Source: Vulcanimicrobiota bacterium (GTDB lineage: Bacteria; Vulcanimicrobiota; Vulcanimicrobiia; Vulcanimicrobiales; Vulcanimicrobiaceae). Taken from it: DNA of 6,558 nt. The position numbers and the translations under genes were made by a program. Shown here one piece after another: positions 1-6,249 of the stretch (position 1 is its first letter; every line of letters begins with the position of its first letter). Under the pieces are notes generated by a model that made no database searches, was not told where the DNA came from, and worked only from the letters and a program-made list of their open reading frames with translations. The DNA lies in contig JASHTE010000253.1 in NCBI GenBank assembly GCA_030040695.1, forward strand, positions 1 through 6,558, written 5' to 3'.

Positions 1-369
1 CGCGAAACGGCAGACGTCGTCGAGCAACTCTTTATAGGTGATGCTCCAGCGGTCTCCCGGCTCGCCTTCATGGTAATAGGCGACCTTGCCGCCCTTGACC
101 GCGCGCACGTGACGATCGAGGCAGTTGACCGAGACGTTGAGCTCGCCGTCGTAGAACCAGCGCGCAAACGGCTCCTTCCACTCCAAGACTTTGGTGAAGG
201 GCTTGGACCATTCGAGCGTGCGCGCCCAGGAGGCCCAAAAGCCTTCGAGATCGCGCTCCGCCTCGTCGTAGATACCGGGCTTCGCGTTTGCCTGGGCGGC
301 AAAGTCGGCGGGCGGTGGGAAGCGGCGGCTCTCCTGAAGGAGCGCCTCGATTGCGTGGGCGGTATCCAT
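1..369 (-). CDS. acs: Acetyl-CoA synthetase, N-terminal part (cut by left edge)
   Basis: Reading the minus strand from the ATG at 369 gives 123 codons without a stop up to the window edge. The product resembles the N-terminus of AMP-forming acetyl-CoA synthetase, which makes acetyl-CoA from acetate, ATP and CoA in the cytoplasm. Visible hallmarks are the family's N-terminal cap: an FPPPADFAAQAN stretch near residues 17-28, FWASWARTLEWSKPF near 44-58, WFYDGELNVSVNCLDRHV near 71-88, and ITYKELLDDVCRFA at 110-123. The full protein is normally about 640-660 residues, so roughly a fifth is present; the adenylation motifs and the acetylatable lysine lie outside. The ATG is preferred because it gives the usual family N-terminus; an in-frame GTG at 399-397 lies inside the CIRCE element. 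No Shine-Dalgarno is visible before it. It diverges from hrcA across only 60 bp. Identity is very likely; propionyl-CoA synthetase is less likely but not excluded. Confidence 0.93.
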   Translation of the reverse strand, partial: MDTAHAIEALLQESRRFPPPADFAAQANAKPGIYDEAERDLEGFWASWARTLEWSKPFTKVLEWKEPFARWFYDGELNVSVNCLDRHVRAVKGGKVAYYHEGEPGDRWSITYKELLDDVCRFA

Positions 370-392
370 AAGGCGGACTTTAGGCGGGGCCT

Positions 393-419
393 TTGGCACT
401 CCTGGCTCTGGAGTGCTAA
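393..419. promoter_or_regulatory. CIRCE operator (HrcA binding site)
   Basis: The left arm TTGGCACTC (393-401) and right arm GAGTGCTAA (411-419) are separated by exactly 9 nt. The established CIRCE consensus is TTAGCACTC-N9-GAGTGCTAA, so the right arm is perfect and the left arm differs at one position. One further base pair (402 with 410) extends the inverted repeat inward. CIRCE is the operator of the heat-shock repressor HrcA, and hrcA itself starts 10 nt downstream, so autoregulation is the expected role. The element sits in the divergent gap and could also affect acs. Confidence 0.96.
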
Positions 420-422
420 GAT
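393..422 (+). promoter_or_regulatory. Predicted sigma-70-type promoter of the hrcA operon, embedded in CIRCE
   Basis: TTGGCA at 393-398 matches the -35 consensus TTGACA at 5 of 6 positions. TAAGAT at 417-422 matches the -10 consensus TATAAT at 4 of 6, with an 18-nt spacer. The -35 box is the first six bases of the CIRCE left arm and the -10 box starts inside the right arm, so bound HrcA would directly block RNA polymerase. Initiation about 7 nt after the -10 box would fall at about 429-430, at the hrcA start codon. This is inference from consensus matches. Confidence 0.55.
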
Positions 423-429
423 AGGTGAG

Positions 430-1470
430 ATGAAGCAGCCCCGGCTCGACGAGCGCAAGGCGTATATCCTCGCGACGGTCGTCTATGAGTACGTGGCGAC
501 CGCAGAGCCGGTCGCCTCGCAGACGCTCACCCACAAGTACAACCTCGGTATCAGCTCCGCCACCGTGCGCAACGAGATGGCCGAGCTCGAGGCCGAGGGA
601 TACCTCGTGCAACCGCACACGTCTGCGGGGCGCATTCCGTCAGACACGGGATATCGCACGTACGTGGACGAGCTCATGCAACCGGAGACGCTCTCTGCTG
701 CGGATCGCCGGCGCATTCACGATGATCTGCGCGACGCAAGCCGTGAGCTCGACGAGCTCGTCGATCAAACGACGCGGCTCCTCGGGCGGCTCTCGAAGAG
801 CCTCGCCTTCGTCACCAAGCCGCAGAGCGAAACGCAGCTCTTCAAGCACATTCAGTTGATCTCGATTGCGCCGCGCACGGGTATCGCGATCGTCGTCACG
901 TCGTTCGGCGTCTCCGCGCAGAGCCTCTTCGAGCTCAGTAGCGACGTCTCGGCTGACGACCTCACACGTCTTTCGAGCGCGTTCAACGCGCACTTTGCGA
1001 ATCGTCCCATCGACGAGGTCGGTGAGAGTGAGATCGCGGCTCTCGTCGCCGAGCTCGGCCTCACCGAGGACTTGCGCGGCGCGATCGCGACTGCGATGCA
1101 GAGCGCTCGTTCGGACGAGATTCCAGAGATCGCATCGGCGGGTGCCCAGAATCTTCTCGACCAGCCGGAGTTCAGCGACGTCCGCAAGCTGCGCTCGATC
1201 CTCCGGATCGTGGAGGAGCAGCGCACGCTCTATGATATCGTTGCCGATGCGATGAAGAGTGAAAATCCGCGCGTGAAGATCGGACGTGAGCTCGGGAACG
1301 AAGAGCTCGCCGATCTTTCCGTCGTCACGGTACCCTATCGCTTCGGCCCCCACGCGATCGGGATGCTCTCGATTCTCGGACCGCGACGCATGCCGTATGC
1401 GCGGCTGCTCGCGCTCGCGTCGGGAACAGCGGAGTCTCTCTCCCGGCGCCTCGCGGACGCGGACGTCTAA
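430..1470 (+). CDS. hrcA: Heat-inducible transcription repressor HrcA
   Basis: The 346-residue product has the usual length for HrcA, the repressor that binds CIRCE and is kept active by GroEL in well-studied bacteria. An N-terminal winged-helix DNA-binding region covers about residues 5-80, including [21 protein letters not shown] (13-33), [18 protein letters not shown] (42-59) and the strongly conserved [22 protein letters not shown] (61-82). The ligand-sensing and dimerisation portion follows, with [15 protein letters not shown] near 241-255 and [27 protein letters not shown] near 299-325. The open frame extends far upstream, to about position 70, but that part is antisense to acs; the ATG at 430 gives the family N-terminus and is the first in-frame start after the CIRCE. 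AGGTGAG (423-429) abuts the ATG, too close for a normal Shine-Dalgarno. It is the first gene of the operon, with dnaJ 16 nt downstream. Confidence 0.97.
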   Translation: MKQPRLDERKAYILATVVYEYVATAEPVASQTLTHKYNLGISSATVRNEMAELEAEGYLVQPHTSAGRIPSDTGYRTYVDELMQPETLSAADRRRIHDDLRDASRELDELVDQTTRLLGRLSKSLAFVTKPQSETQLFKHIQLISIAPRTGIAIVVTSFGVSAQSLFELSSDVSADDLTRLSSAFNAHFANRPIDEVGESEIAALVAELGLTEDLRGAIATAMQSARSDEIPEIASAGAQNLLDQPEFSDVRKLRSILRIVEEQRTLYDIVADAMKSENPRVKIGRELGNEELADLSVVTVPYRFGPHAIGMLSILGPRRMPYARLLALASGTAESLSRRLADADV

Positions 1471-1486
1471 CACGACCGAGAGCGGC

Positions 1487-2599
1487 ATGCCTACGAGAGA
1501 TTACTACGAGACCCTTGGGGTCGCGCGCAACGCTACGCCCGACGAGATCAAGAACGCCTACCGCGGTCTCGCGCGCAAGTTCCACCCCGACGTCGCCGAC
1601 GACAAAGCCGCGGCGGAGCGCCACTTCAAGGAGATCAACGAGGCCTACGAAGTGCTCTCCGATCCACAGAAGCGGGCGCGCTACGATCGCTTCGGCACGG
1701 TCGACGACGGCGCTATGGGCGACTTCGGCTTCGGCAACGTTGGTGCCGGTTTCGGCGATATCTTCGACATGTTCTTCGGCGATGTTCGGGGCGCCCAGGC
1801 GCGCCATACCGGGCCGCAGCGGGGCGCAGATCTCCGTTTCGATCTCGAAATCACGCTCGAAGAAGCATTCTCCGGTGTCACGAAAGAGATCACGTACGGC
1901 CACCTCGCACAGTGCGCGAAATGCAAAGGCAGCGGCGCGCTTCCGGGAACGCTCGTCGTTCCCTGCGGCCGCTGCGGGGGTAGCGGCGTCGTGCGCGCCG
2001 CGCGGCAGACGCCGCTCGGTCAGTTCGTCACGCAGACGACCTGCCCGACGTGTCACGGCGAAGGACAAGTCGTCTCGCAGCCGTGCGATGCATGCGGGGG
2101 TGAAGGCCGCCGCCACATCGAGACGGTGCTCTCGGTGAAGGTTCCGGCGGGCGTCGACGACGGTTCGCGCATTCGGATCGCGGGGAAAGGCGAGGCCGGC
2201 GTCCACGGAGGGCCGGTCGGCGATCTCTACGTCTACCTGACGATTCTCCCGCACCCACGTTTTACGCGCAACGGTCTCGACACCGGCGCCGACGTGCCGG
2301 TCGGCTTCACGCAGGCGGTGCTCGGCGCGACGATCCAGGTTCCCTCGCTCGAAGGCGAGCTGCCGCTGACGATTCCCCCCGGGACGCAAAGCGGAACGAC
2401 GTTGCATCTGCGCGGGCACGGGATGCCGCGCGTGCACGGCACGCATCGCGGGGATCATCACGTCACCGTGCGCGTCGTCGTTCCCGCGAAGCTCACGAAA
2501 CGGCAGCGCGAGCTCCTCGAGGATTTCGCTCGTGAAGGCGGGGACCAGGGTGAAGAGCCCTCGTTTTTCGATCGAGTCAAAGACGCATTCCGCCCGTAG
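1487..2599 (+). CDS. dnaJ: Chaperone protein DnaJ (Hsp40, type I)
   Basis: The 370-residue product is a full type I J-protein, the cochaperone that delivers unfolded clients to DnaK and stimulates its ATPase. In order it shows the J domain (about 4-69) with the essential HPD at 33-35, a short Gly/Phe-rich region (about 70-100), a zinc-binding region with all four CxxCxGxG repeats (cysteines 143/146, 160/163, 186/189, 200/203), and the C-terminal client-binding domains (about 210-340). The J-domain start [12 protein letters not shown] fixes the ATG at 1487; the longer open frame upstream is a shadow of hrcA. A weak GAGAG (1478-1482) precedes the start. The Gly/Phe linker is short compared with the E. 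coli protein. Type I DnaJ, rather than CbpA, is indicated by the intact zinc-finger region. The operon position just after hrcA supports heat-shock control, but grpE and dnaK are not in the window. Confidence 0.97.
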   Translation: MPTRDYYETLGVARNATPDEIKNAYRGLARKFHPDVADDKAAAERHFKEINEAYEVLSDPQKRARYDRFGTVDDGAMGDFGFGNVGAGFGDIFDMFFGDVRGAQARHTGPQRGADLRFDLEITLEEAFSGVTKEITYGHLAQCAKCKGSGALPGTLVVPCGRCGGSGVVRAARQTPLGQFVTQTTCPTCHGEGQVVSQPCDACGGEGRRHIETVLSVKVPAGVDDGSRIRIAGKGEAGVHGGPVGDLYVYLTILPHPRFTRNGLDTGADVPVGFTQAVLGATIQVPSLEGELPLTIPPGTQSGTTLHLRGHGMPRVHGTHRGDHHVTVRVVVPAKLTKRQRELLEDFAREGGDQGEEPSFFDRVKDAFRP

Positions 2600-2611
2600 G
2601 GAGGCTCCTCC
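2599..2611 (+). promoter_or_regulatory. Strong rsmE Shine-Dalgarno within a small inverted repeat
   Basis: GGGAGG at 2599-2604 starts on the last base of the dnaJ stop codon and lies 7 nt before the rsmE ATG at 2612, a good ribosome-binding site. The same bases form an inverted repeat, GGAGG (2600-2604) with CCTCC (2607-2611), so a 4-bp stem with a 4-nt loop could fold over the site. Whether such a short hairpin matters is uncertain. Confidence 0.6.
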
Positions 2612-3376
2612 ATGAGCCCTCGTTTCTTCATCGAAGGCGTGCATGAATGCGGCGAGCGCGTGCGCATCGACGATGCAGATGCGCACCACATGCGTGATGT
2701 GCTTCGCCTTCACGAGGGCGATCGCGTCGAGGTCGTCGACTCGGCTTCGCAGGCGTTCGTCGCGCGGCTCGCGCCGCGCGGCGAACAGCTCTTCGCGACA
2801 CTCGTCGAAAGACGCGATCCGCTTCCGCTGCCTCGCCTTCGCGTCGACGTTGCGCAAGCGATGCCGAAAGGCACCAAGATGGACTTCATCGTCGAGAAGG
2901 CAACTGAGCTGGGTGCCGGGGCCGTCATTCCATTTTCGAGCGAGCGCACGATTGCGCGCGCGGCCGGAGCCGAGCGCGTCACGCGGTGGCGGCGCATCGC
3001 GAAAGGCGCCGCTGAGCAGTGCGGGCGCCGTGATGTTCCCGCGATTGCCGAGCCAACCGATTTCGGCGCGGTGCTCGACCGCTTCTGTGCCTACGACGTC
3101 GTACTCCTCGCGTGGGAGAGCGCGCAAGAACCGCTGCGCGAGCAGCTCCCCGCGCTCGTAGCGGGTGCGCGCAGCGCGCTCGTCGTCATCGGCCCTGAAG
3201 GTGGCTTCTCGCGCGCTGAGGTGGAGGCGGCGGAGGCACGCGGCGCGGCGATTATTTCACTCGGCGATCGTATCTTGCGGACCGAGACGGCGGCGCTCGT
3301 GCTGCTCGCGATCCTCCACTATATTATCGGGAACGAACGGAGTGCACAGCACGCCCGTCGTATTAACACCGCTTAA
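2612..3376 (+). CDS. rsmE: 16S rRNA (uracil(1498)-N3)-methyltransferase RsmE
   Basis: The 254-residue product matches the SPOUT-class enzyme that transfers a methyl group from S-adenosylmethionine to N3 of U1498 in 16S rRNA of the 30S subunit. An N-terminal PUA-like RNA-binding domain covers about residues 1-70 (HHMRDVLRLHEGDRVEVVD, 25-43). The catalytic knot domain follows, with the characteristic QAMPKGTKMDFIVEKATELG (82-101), AEQCGR (134-139), the SAM-site IGPEGGFSRAEV (193-204) and the knot segment LGDRILRTETAALVLL (217-232). Length is typical. It starts 12 nt after dnaJ with a strong ribosome-binding site and ends 2 nt before the next gene. The order dnaJ then rsmE is common in bacteria, often with prmA between; no prmA is present here. 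Confidence 0.95.
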   Translation: MSPRFFIEGVHECGERVRIDDADAHHMRDVLRLHEGDRVEVVDSASQAFVARLAPRGEQLFATLVERRDPLPLPRLRVDVAQAMPKGTKMDFIVEKATELGAGAVIPFSSERTIARAAGAERVTRWRRIAKGAAEQCGRRDVPAIAEPTDFGAVLDRFCAYDVVLLAWESAQEPLREQLPALVAGARSALVVIGPEGGFSRAEVEAAEARGAAIISLGDRILRTETAALVLLAILHYIIGNERSAQHARRINTA

Positions 3377-3378
3377 GA

Positions 3379-4098
3379 ATGGCAAAGCTTCCGTTCTCGA
3401 TCGTGATTCCGACCTACAACGAAGCGGGCGGCATCGAGAAGCTCCTTCGGGCAATCGATGGCGTCTGCAAAGCGAACGGGCTCGATGGTGAGGTGATCGT
3501 CGTCGACGACAACTCACCCGACGGCACCGGCGCAATCGTCGACCGCCTCTCTTCGGAGCTTCCCGTGCGCGCGCTGCATCGGCCCGGGAAGCTCGGCCTT
3601 TCGAGCGGCGTCATCGACGGCTGGAAGATTGCGCGGCCGGAGTCGCTAGCGCTCGGCGCGATGGATGCCGATTTCAGCCACGACGTCTCGATTCTGCCGA
3701 GGATGGTCGCGGCGTTGGAGAGCGGGTACGGGCTTGCCGTAGGAAGCCGCTACGTCTCCGGGGGCGGAATCCAGAACTGGCCGACGCGCCGAATCGTGAC
3801 GTCGCGCATCGCCTGCGCGCTCGCGCGGCCGCTCACTAACGTGAAGGACATCACGAGCGGCTACTTTCTCGTGCGGCGAGAGGCACTGCAAGACGTGCAA
3901 CTCGACCCGATCGGCTTCAAGATCGGGCTCGAGGTGATTGCGAAAGCGCATTACGGACGCGTCACCGAGATCCCGTACGTCTTCACCGATCGCACGACCG
4001 GCGAGTCGAAGCTCAATCAGCGCGAGATCGTCAACTACCTGAAGCAGCTGCGCAAGCTCTACGCCGCTCGCCTCTTCCCGCGGAGCGCGGTTCTCTGA
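3379..4098 (+). CDS. Family 2 glycosyltransferase, dolichol/polyprenyl-phosphate mannosyltransferase-like
   Basis: The 239-residue product is a GT-A fold glycosyltransferase resembling the catalytic domain of DPM1-type enzymes, which transfer a hexose (typically mannose from GDP-mannose) to a polyprenyl phosphate on the cytoplasmic membrane face. Motifs in order are FSIVIPTYNEAGGIE (6-20), VIVVDDNSPDGTGAIV (39-54), the metal-binding DAD at 96-98 followed by FSHD, VGSRYVSGGGIQNWPTRR (121-138), and the family-typical DITSGYFLVRREAL (157-170) with GFKIGLEV (179-186). It has no C-terminal membrane segments, unlike two-domain family members, so it would act as a soluble or peripheral enzyme. The start is 2 nt after rsmE with no clear Shine-Dalgarno, suggesting coupled translation. 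The stop overlaps the accD start by 1 nt. Family is confident; donor sugar and acceptor cannot be read from the sequence, and a glucose-transferring relative is possible. Confidence 0.85.
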   Translation: MAKLPFSIVIPTYNEAGGIEKLLRAIDGVCKANGLDGEVIVVDDNSPDGTGAIVDRLSSELPVRALHRPGKLGLSSGVIDGWKIARPESLALGAMDADFSHDVSILPRMVAALESGYGLAVGSRYVSGGGIQNWPTRRIVTSRIACALARPLTNVKDITSGYFLVRREALQDVQLDPIGFKIGLEVIAKAHYGRVTEIPYVFTDRTTGESKLNQREIVNYLKQLRKLYAARLFPRSAVL

Positions 4099-4958
4099 TG
4101 CCCATGCCGGAGTGGCTCAACCGGCGACGCGGCAAGAACGACGACCGCGATGCCGCGCAATGGAGCAAGTGCCCGAACTGCGGAGAGATGCTCTATCGCC
4201 GCGATCTCGCGGCAAATCTCTACGTCTGCTCGCGCTGCGGCTATCACTTCCGCATGGGCGCCTACGATCGCATCAGCACGATCGTCGACGGCGACTTCAC
4301 GGAGATCGGCGCCGAAGTGCGCTCGAGCGACCCGCTCCTCTGGAGCGATCGCAAGAGCTATCCGGCGAAGCTCGCCGGAGATCGGGAACGAAGCGGTTTG
4401 AGCGAAGGCATCGTCTGCGGCTTCGGCGAGATCGGTGGCTACGAAGCGGCACTGGGCGTCATGGACTTCCATTTTCGTGGCGGCACGATGGGCACCGTCG
4501 TCGGCGAGCGCGTCACGCTTCTGCTCGAGGAGGCGCGACGACGGCGCCTCCCGTGCGTTCTCTTCACGGCGTCGGGCGGTGCGCGAATGGAGGAGGGGAT
4601 GTTCGCGCTCATGCAACTCGCGAAAACAACCGCTGCCGTCACGCGCTTCATGGGCGACGGCAATCTCCTGTTCACCGTCCTTACCGACCCGACGACCGGA
4701 GGCGTCTCAGCCTCTTTCGCATTTCAGGCCGATGTGGTGATCGCCGAGCCGGGTGCCATGATCGGCTTCGCAGGGCGGCGCGTCATAGAGCAGACGATCA
4801 GGCAGAGGCTTCCGGATCGATTTCAAACGGCGGAGTTTCTCCTCGAGAAGGGGCACATCGACATGGTCGTCGAGCGCAGGCATATAAAGGATATCCTGGC
4901 GCGATTGCTCGAGTACGCTGCAAAAGGAGCGCAGCGATTGCAGGAGGCAAGCCGGTGA
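4098..4958 (+). CDS. accD: Acetyl-CoA carboxylase carboxyltransferase subunit beta (AccD)
   Basis: The 286-residue product is the beta subunit of the carboxyltransferase that moves the carboxyl group from carboxybiotin-BCCP to acetyl-CoA, giving malonyl-CoA for fatty acid synthesis. An N-terminal four-cysteine zinc ribbon is intact (Cys25, Cys28, Cys44, Cys47). The crotonase-like carboxyltransferase core follows, with FHFRGGTMGTVVGERV (124-139), the oxyanion-type SGGARMEEG (159-167), TDPTTGGVSASFA (196-208) and EPGAMIGFAGRRVIEQTI (217-234). Length and domain order are normal for the separate-subunit bacterial enzyme. The ATG at 4098 overlaps the preceding stop by 1 nt; a second in-frame ATG at 4104 is possible, and GGAG at 4082-4085 is a weak ribosome site. 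It overlaps accA by 4 nt, suiting equal production of the two subunits of the alpha2-beta2 complex. The biotin carboxylase and BCCP genes are not in view. Confidence 0.97.
   Translation: MPMPEWLNRRRGKNDDRDAAQWSKCPNCGEMLYRRDLAANLYVCSRCGYHFRMGAYDRISTIVDGDFTEIGAEVRSSDPLLWSDRKSYPAKLAGDRERSGLSEGIVCGFGEIGGYEAALGVMDFHFRGGTMGTVVGERVTLLLEEARRRRLPCVLFTASGGARMEEGMFALMQLAKTTAAVTRFMGDGNLLFTVLTDPTTGGVSASFAFQADVVIAEPGAMIGFAGRRVIEQTIRQRLPDRFQTAEFLLEKGHIDMVVERRHIKDILARLLEYAAKGAQRLQEASR
4942..4947 (+). promoter_or_regulatory. accA ribosome-binding site, supporting the GTG start
   Basis: AGGAGG lies inside the last codons of accD, 7 nt before the GTG at 4955. It is a full Shine-Dalgarno match at ideal spacing and decides the accA start, since that reading frame stays open for more than 800 nt upstream within accD. 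Confidence 0.85.
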
Positions 4959-5926
4959 ACCCCTTTGCCGAGCGTGAGAAGGCACTGCTCGAGCTCGAGC
5001 GCCGCATCGGGGAGCTGCGCGCCGCGACCGCGGATCAGCCGACCGACATGTCGAGCGAGATCGCAGCCTTGGAGTCGCGGTACCAGGAGATTCTGCGCGA
5101 CGTTTACGGGCGCCCGACAGCGTGGCAGAGGGTGCATATCGCGCGCCATCCCGACCGGCCCACGGCGCTTGAATACATTACCGCGCTCGATCGCTTCGAC
5201 GAGTTGCACGGCGACCGGTACTATCGCGACGATCAGGCGGTCGTCGGCGGGCTCGGCCTTCTGCGAGGCCGCGCGATCATGGCAATTGGGCAGCAACGGG
5301 GACGCGACACAAAGGAAAATCTGCGCCGGAACTTTGGAATGGTCGCGCCCGAAGGCTATCGCAAGGTGCGGCGTCTCGCGCTGCTTGCATCACGCTTCGG
5401 CGTCCCGATCGTGACGTTCATCGATACGAAAGGTGCCGACCCCGGGATCAGCTCTGAGGAGCACGCGCAGTCCGAGGCGATCGCGCAGTCACTGGTCGCC
5501 TTTACGAACGCACGAGTACCGATCGTGGCGGCGGTGGTTGGTGAGGGAGGGTCCGGCGGCGCGCTCGCGCTCGGCATTGCCGACCGAGTGATCATGCTTG
5601 AGAACAGCACGTACTCCGTCGCCTCGCCCGAAGGCTGCGCCGCGATCCTGTGGGCGGACGCATCGAAGGCAGAAGAAGCTGCAGAGCACCTGAAGCTGAC
5701 CGCGCAGGACCTCATGCGGTACGGCATCATCGACGAAGTCGTTCCCGAACCTCTCGGCGGCGCAAATCGGGATCCAAACGCTGTGGTTGCGCGCGTCCTC
5801 GAGCGCGTCGATGCCGCACTTACCGCGCTCGAGCGACTCACGCCATCCGAACTCCTCACGGCGCGGTACGAGAAGTATCGCCGGATGGGCGCGTGGGGCG
5901 AACGCGCTCCGGCGGTGGGCGGCTGA
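4955..5926 (+). CDS. accA: Acetyl-CoA carboxylase carboxyltransferase subunit alpha (AccA)
   Basis: The 323-residue product is the alpha subunit partner of AccD and supplies the carboxybiotin-binding half of the active site. A helical N-terminal region (about 1-50) contains the usual LLELERRIGELR and YQEILRDVYGRPTAWQRVHIARHPDRPTALEYI (43-75). The core then shows FDELHGDRYYRDDQAVVGGLG (81-101), GRDTKENLRRNFGMVAPEGYRK (116-137), VTFIDTKGADPG (153-164), the oxyanion-type GEGGSGGALALG (196-207) and STYSVASPEGCAAILW (218-233). Length is typical of bacterial AccA. The GTG start is chosen because it follows AGGAGG at ideal spacing, overlaps the accD stop by 4 nt (GTGA) and gives the family N-terminus. 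The TKGADPG loop has Asp where E. coli and B. subtilis, from memory, have Tyr. The stop overlaps the next start by 1 nt. Confidence 0.97.
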   Translation: MNPFAEREKALLELERRIGELRAATADQPTDMSSEIAALESRYQEILRDVYGRPTAWQRVHIARHPDRPTALEYITALDRFDELHGDRYYRDDQAVVGGLGLLRGRAIMAIGQQRGRDTKENLRRNFGMVAPEGYRKVRRLALLASRFGVPIVTFIDTKGADPGISSEEHAQSEAIAQSLVAFTNARVPIVAAVVGEGGSGGALALGIADRVIMLENSTYSVASPEGCAAILWADASKAEEAAEHLKLTAQDLMRYGIIDEVVPEPLGGANRDPNAVVARVLERVDAALTALERLTPSELLTARYEKYRRMGAWGERAPAVGG

Positions 5927-6249
5927 TGCCGAGCCGGCGCAGACGGGTCCCACCGATCCTCCGGTTCGCGGGGCGGCTGTGCGCGACGCTCGGGGCCTTC
6001 GCCGTGATCGTTTTCGGCTCGATCGCCTTTGCGCAACGCATCGAGCAAAACGTCACGCTCGCGCGCGAGCTTGCGCGCACACAACATGACATCCGCGCGC
6101 TGCGCATTCGGCAGACCGAACAACAACGGGAAATTGGGCGGCTTCAACAGCCCGAGGGAGCCGTTCCGTATATCTATCGGCGCCTGCGCATGGTGAAGCC
6201 GGGGCAAACGCTCATCTATCTGGTACCCGCACCGACGCCGGCCCAGTGA
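5926..6249 (+). CDS. Septum formation initiator family protein (DivIC/FtsB-type)
   Basis: The 107-residue product has the architecture of DivIC/FtsB/FtsL-type bitopic division proteins, which form a coiled-coil complex in the divisome and help activate septal peptidoglycan synthesis. A basic cytoplasmic N-terminus (SRRRR, residues 3-7) is followed by one membrane-spanning segment (about 16-37, rich in Ala, Val, Ile and Phe), then a predicted periplasmic or extracellular coiled coil (about 38-75, with many Gln, Arg and Glu), and a short C-terminal module, YIYRRLRMVKPGQTLIYLV (82-100). That module fits the family pattern of a charged segment, then VKPGE-like residues, then a strand. The ATG at 5926 overlaps the accA stop by 1 nt; the open frame upstream is antisense-phase shadow within accA. 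The following S1-like gene supports a DivIC-type reading, since divIC precedes an S1-domain gene (yabR) in Bacillus. FtsB versus DivIC cannot be separated here. Confidence 0.75.
   Translation: MPSRRRRVPPILRFAGRLCATLGAFAVIVFGSIAFAQRIEQNVTLARELARTQHDIRALRIRQTEQQREIGRLQQPEGAVPYIYRRLRMVKPGQTLIYLVPAPTPAQ

Noticed and set aside
70..429. In-frame upstream extension of hrcA by 120 codons
   Set aside because: This stretch is antisense to well-conserved acs codons and crosses the CIRCE and promoter; the HrcA family N-terminus begins at 430.
749..764. A 16-bp perfect palindrome, TCGACGAGCTCGTCGA, within hrcA
   Set aside because: It arises from high-GC codons for an LDELVD-type stretch in a coding region; no second copy or regulatory context was noticed.
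1286..1486. In-frame upstream extension of dnaJ
   Set aside because: It overlaps conserved hrcA codons in another frame, and the J domain begins at the ATG at 1487.
1325..3127. A 600-codon open frame on the minus strand opposite dnaJ and rsmE
   Set aside because: It is a GC-rich antisense shadow, Arg- and Ala-rich with no recognisable domain, and spans two conserved genes and their boundary.
3322..3327. TATTAT resembling a -10 box near the end of rsmE, possibly an internal promoter for the glycosyltransferase and accDA
   Set aside because: No convincing -35 box lies 16-18 nt upstream, and the bases encode the conserved HYII segment of RsmE.
4112..4954. Long open frame continuous with accA but running through accD
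   Set aside because: The translation is Arg/Ser-rich and unlike any family I know, while the accD frame is conserved throughout; AGGAGG and GTG at 4955 mark the true accA start.
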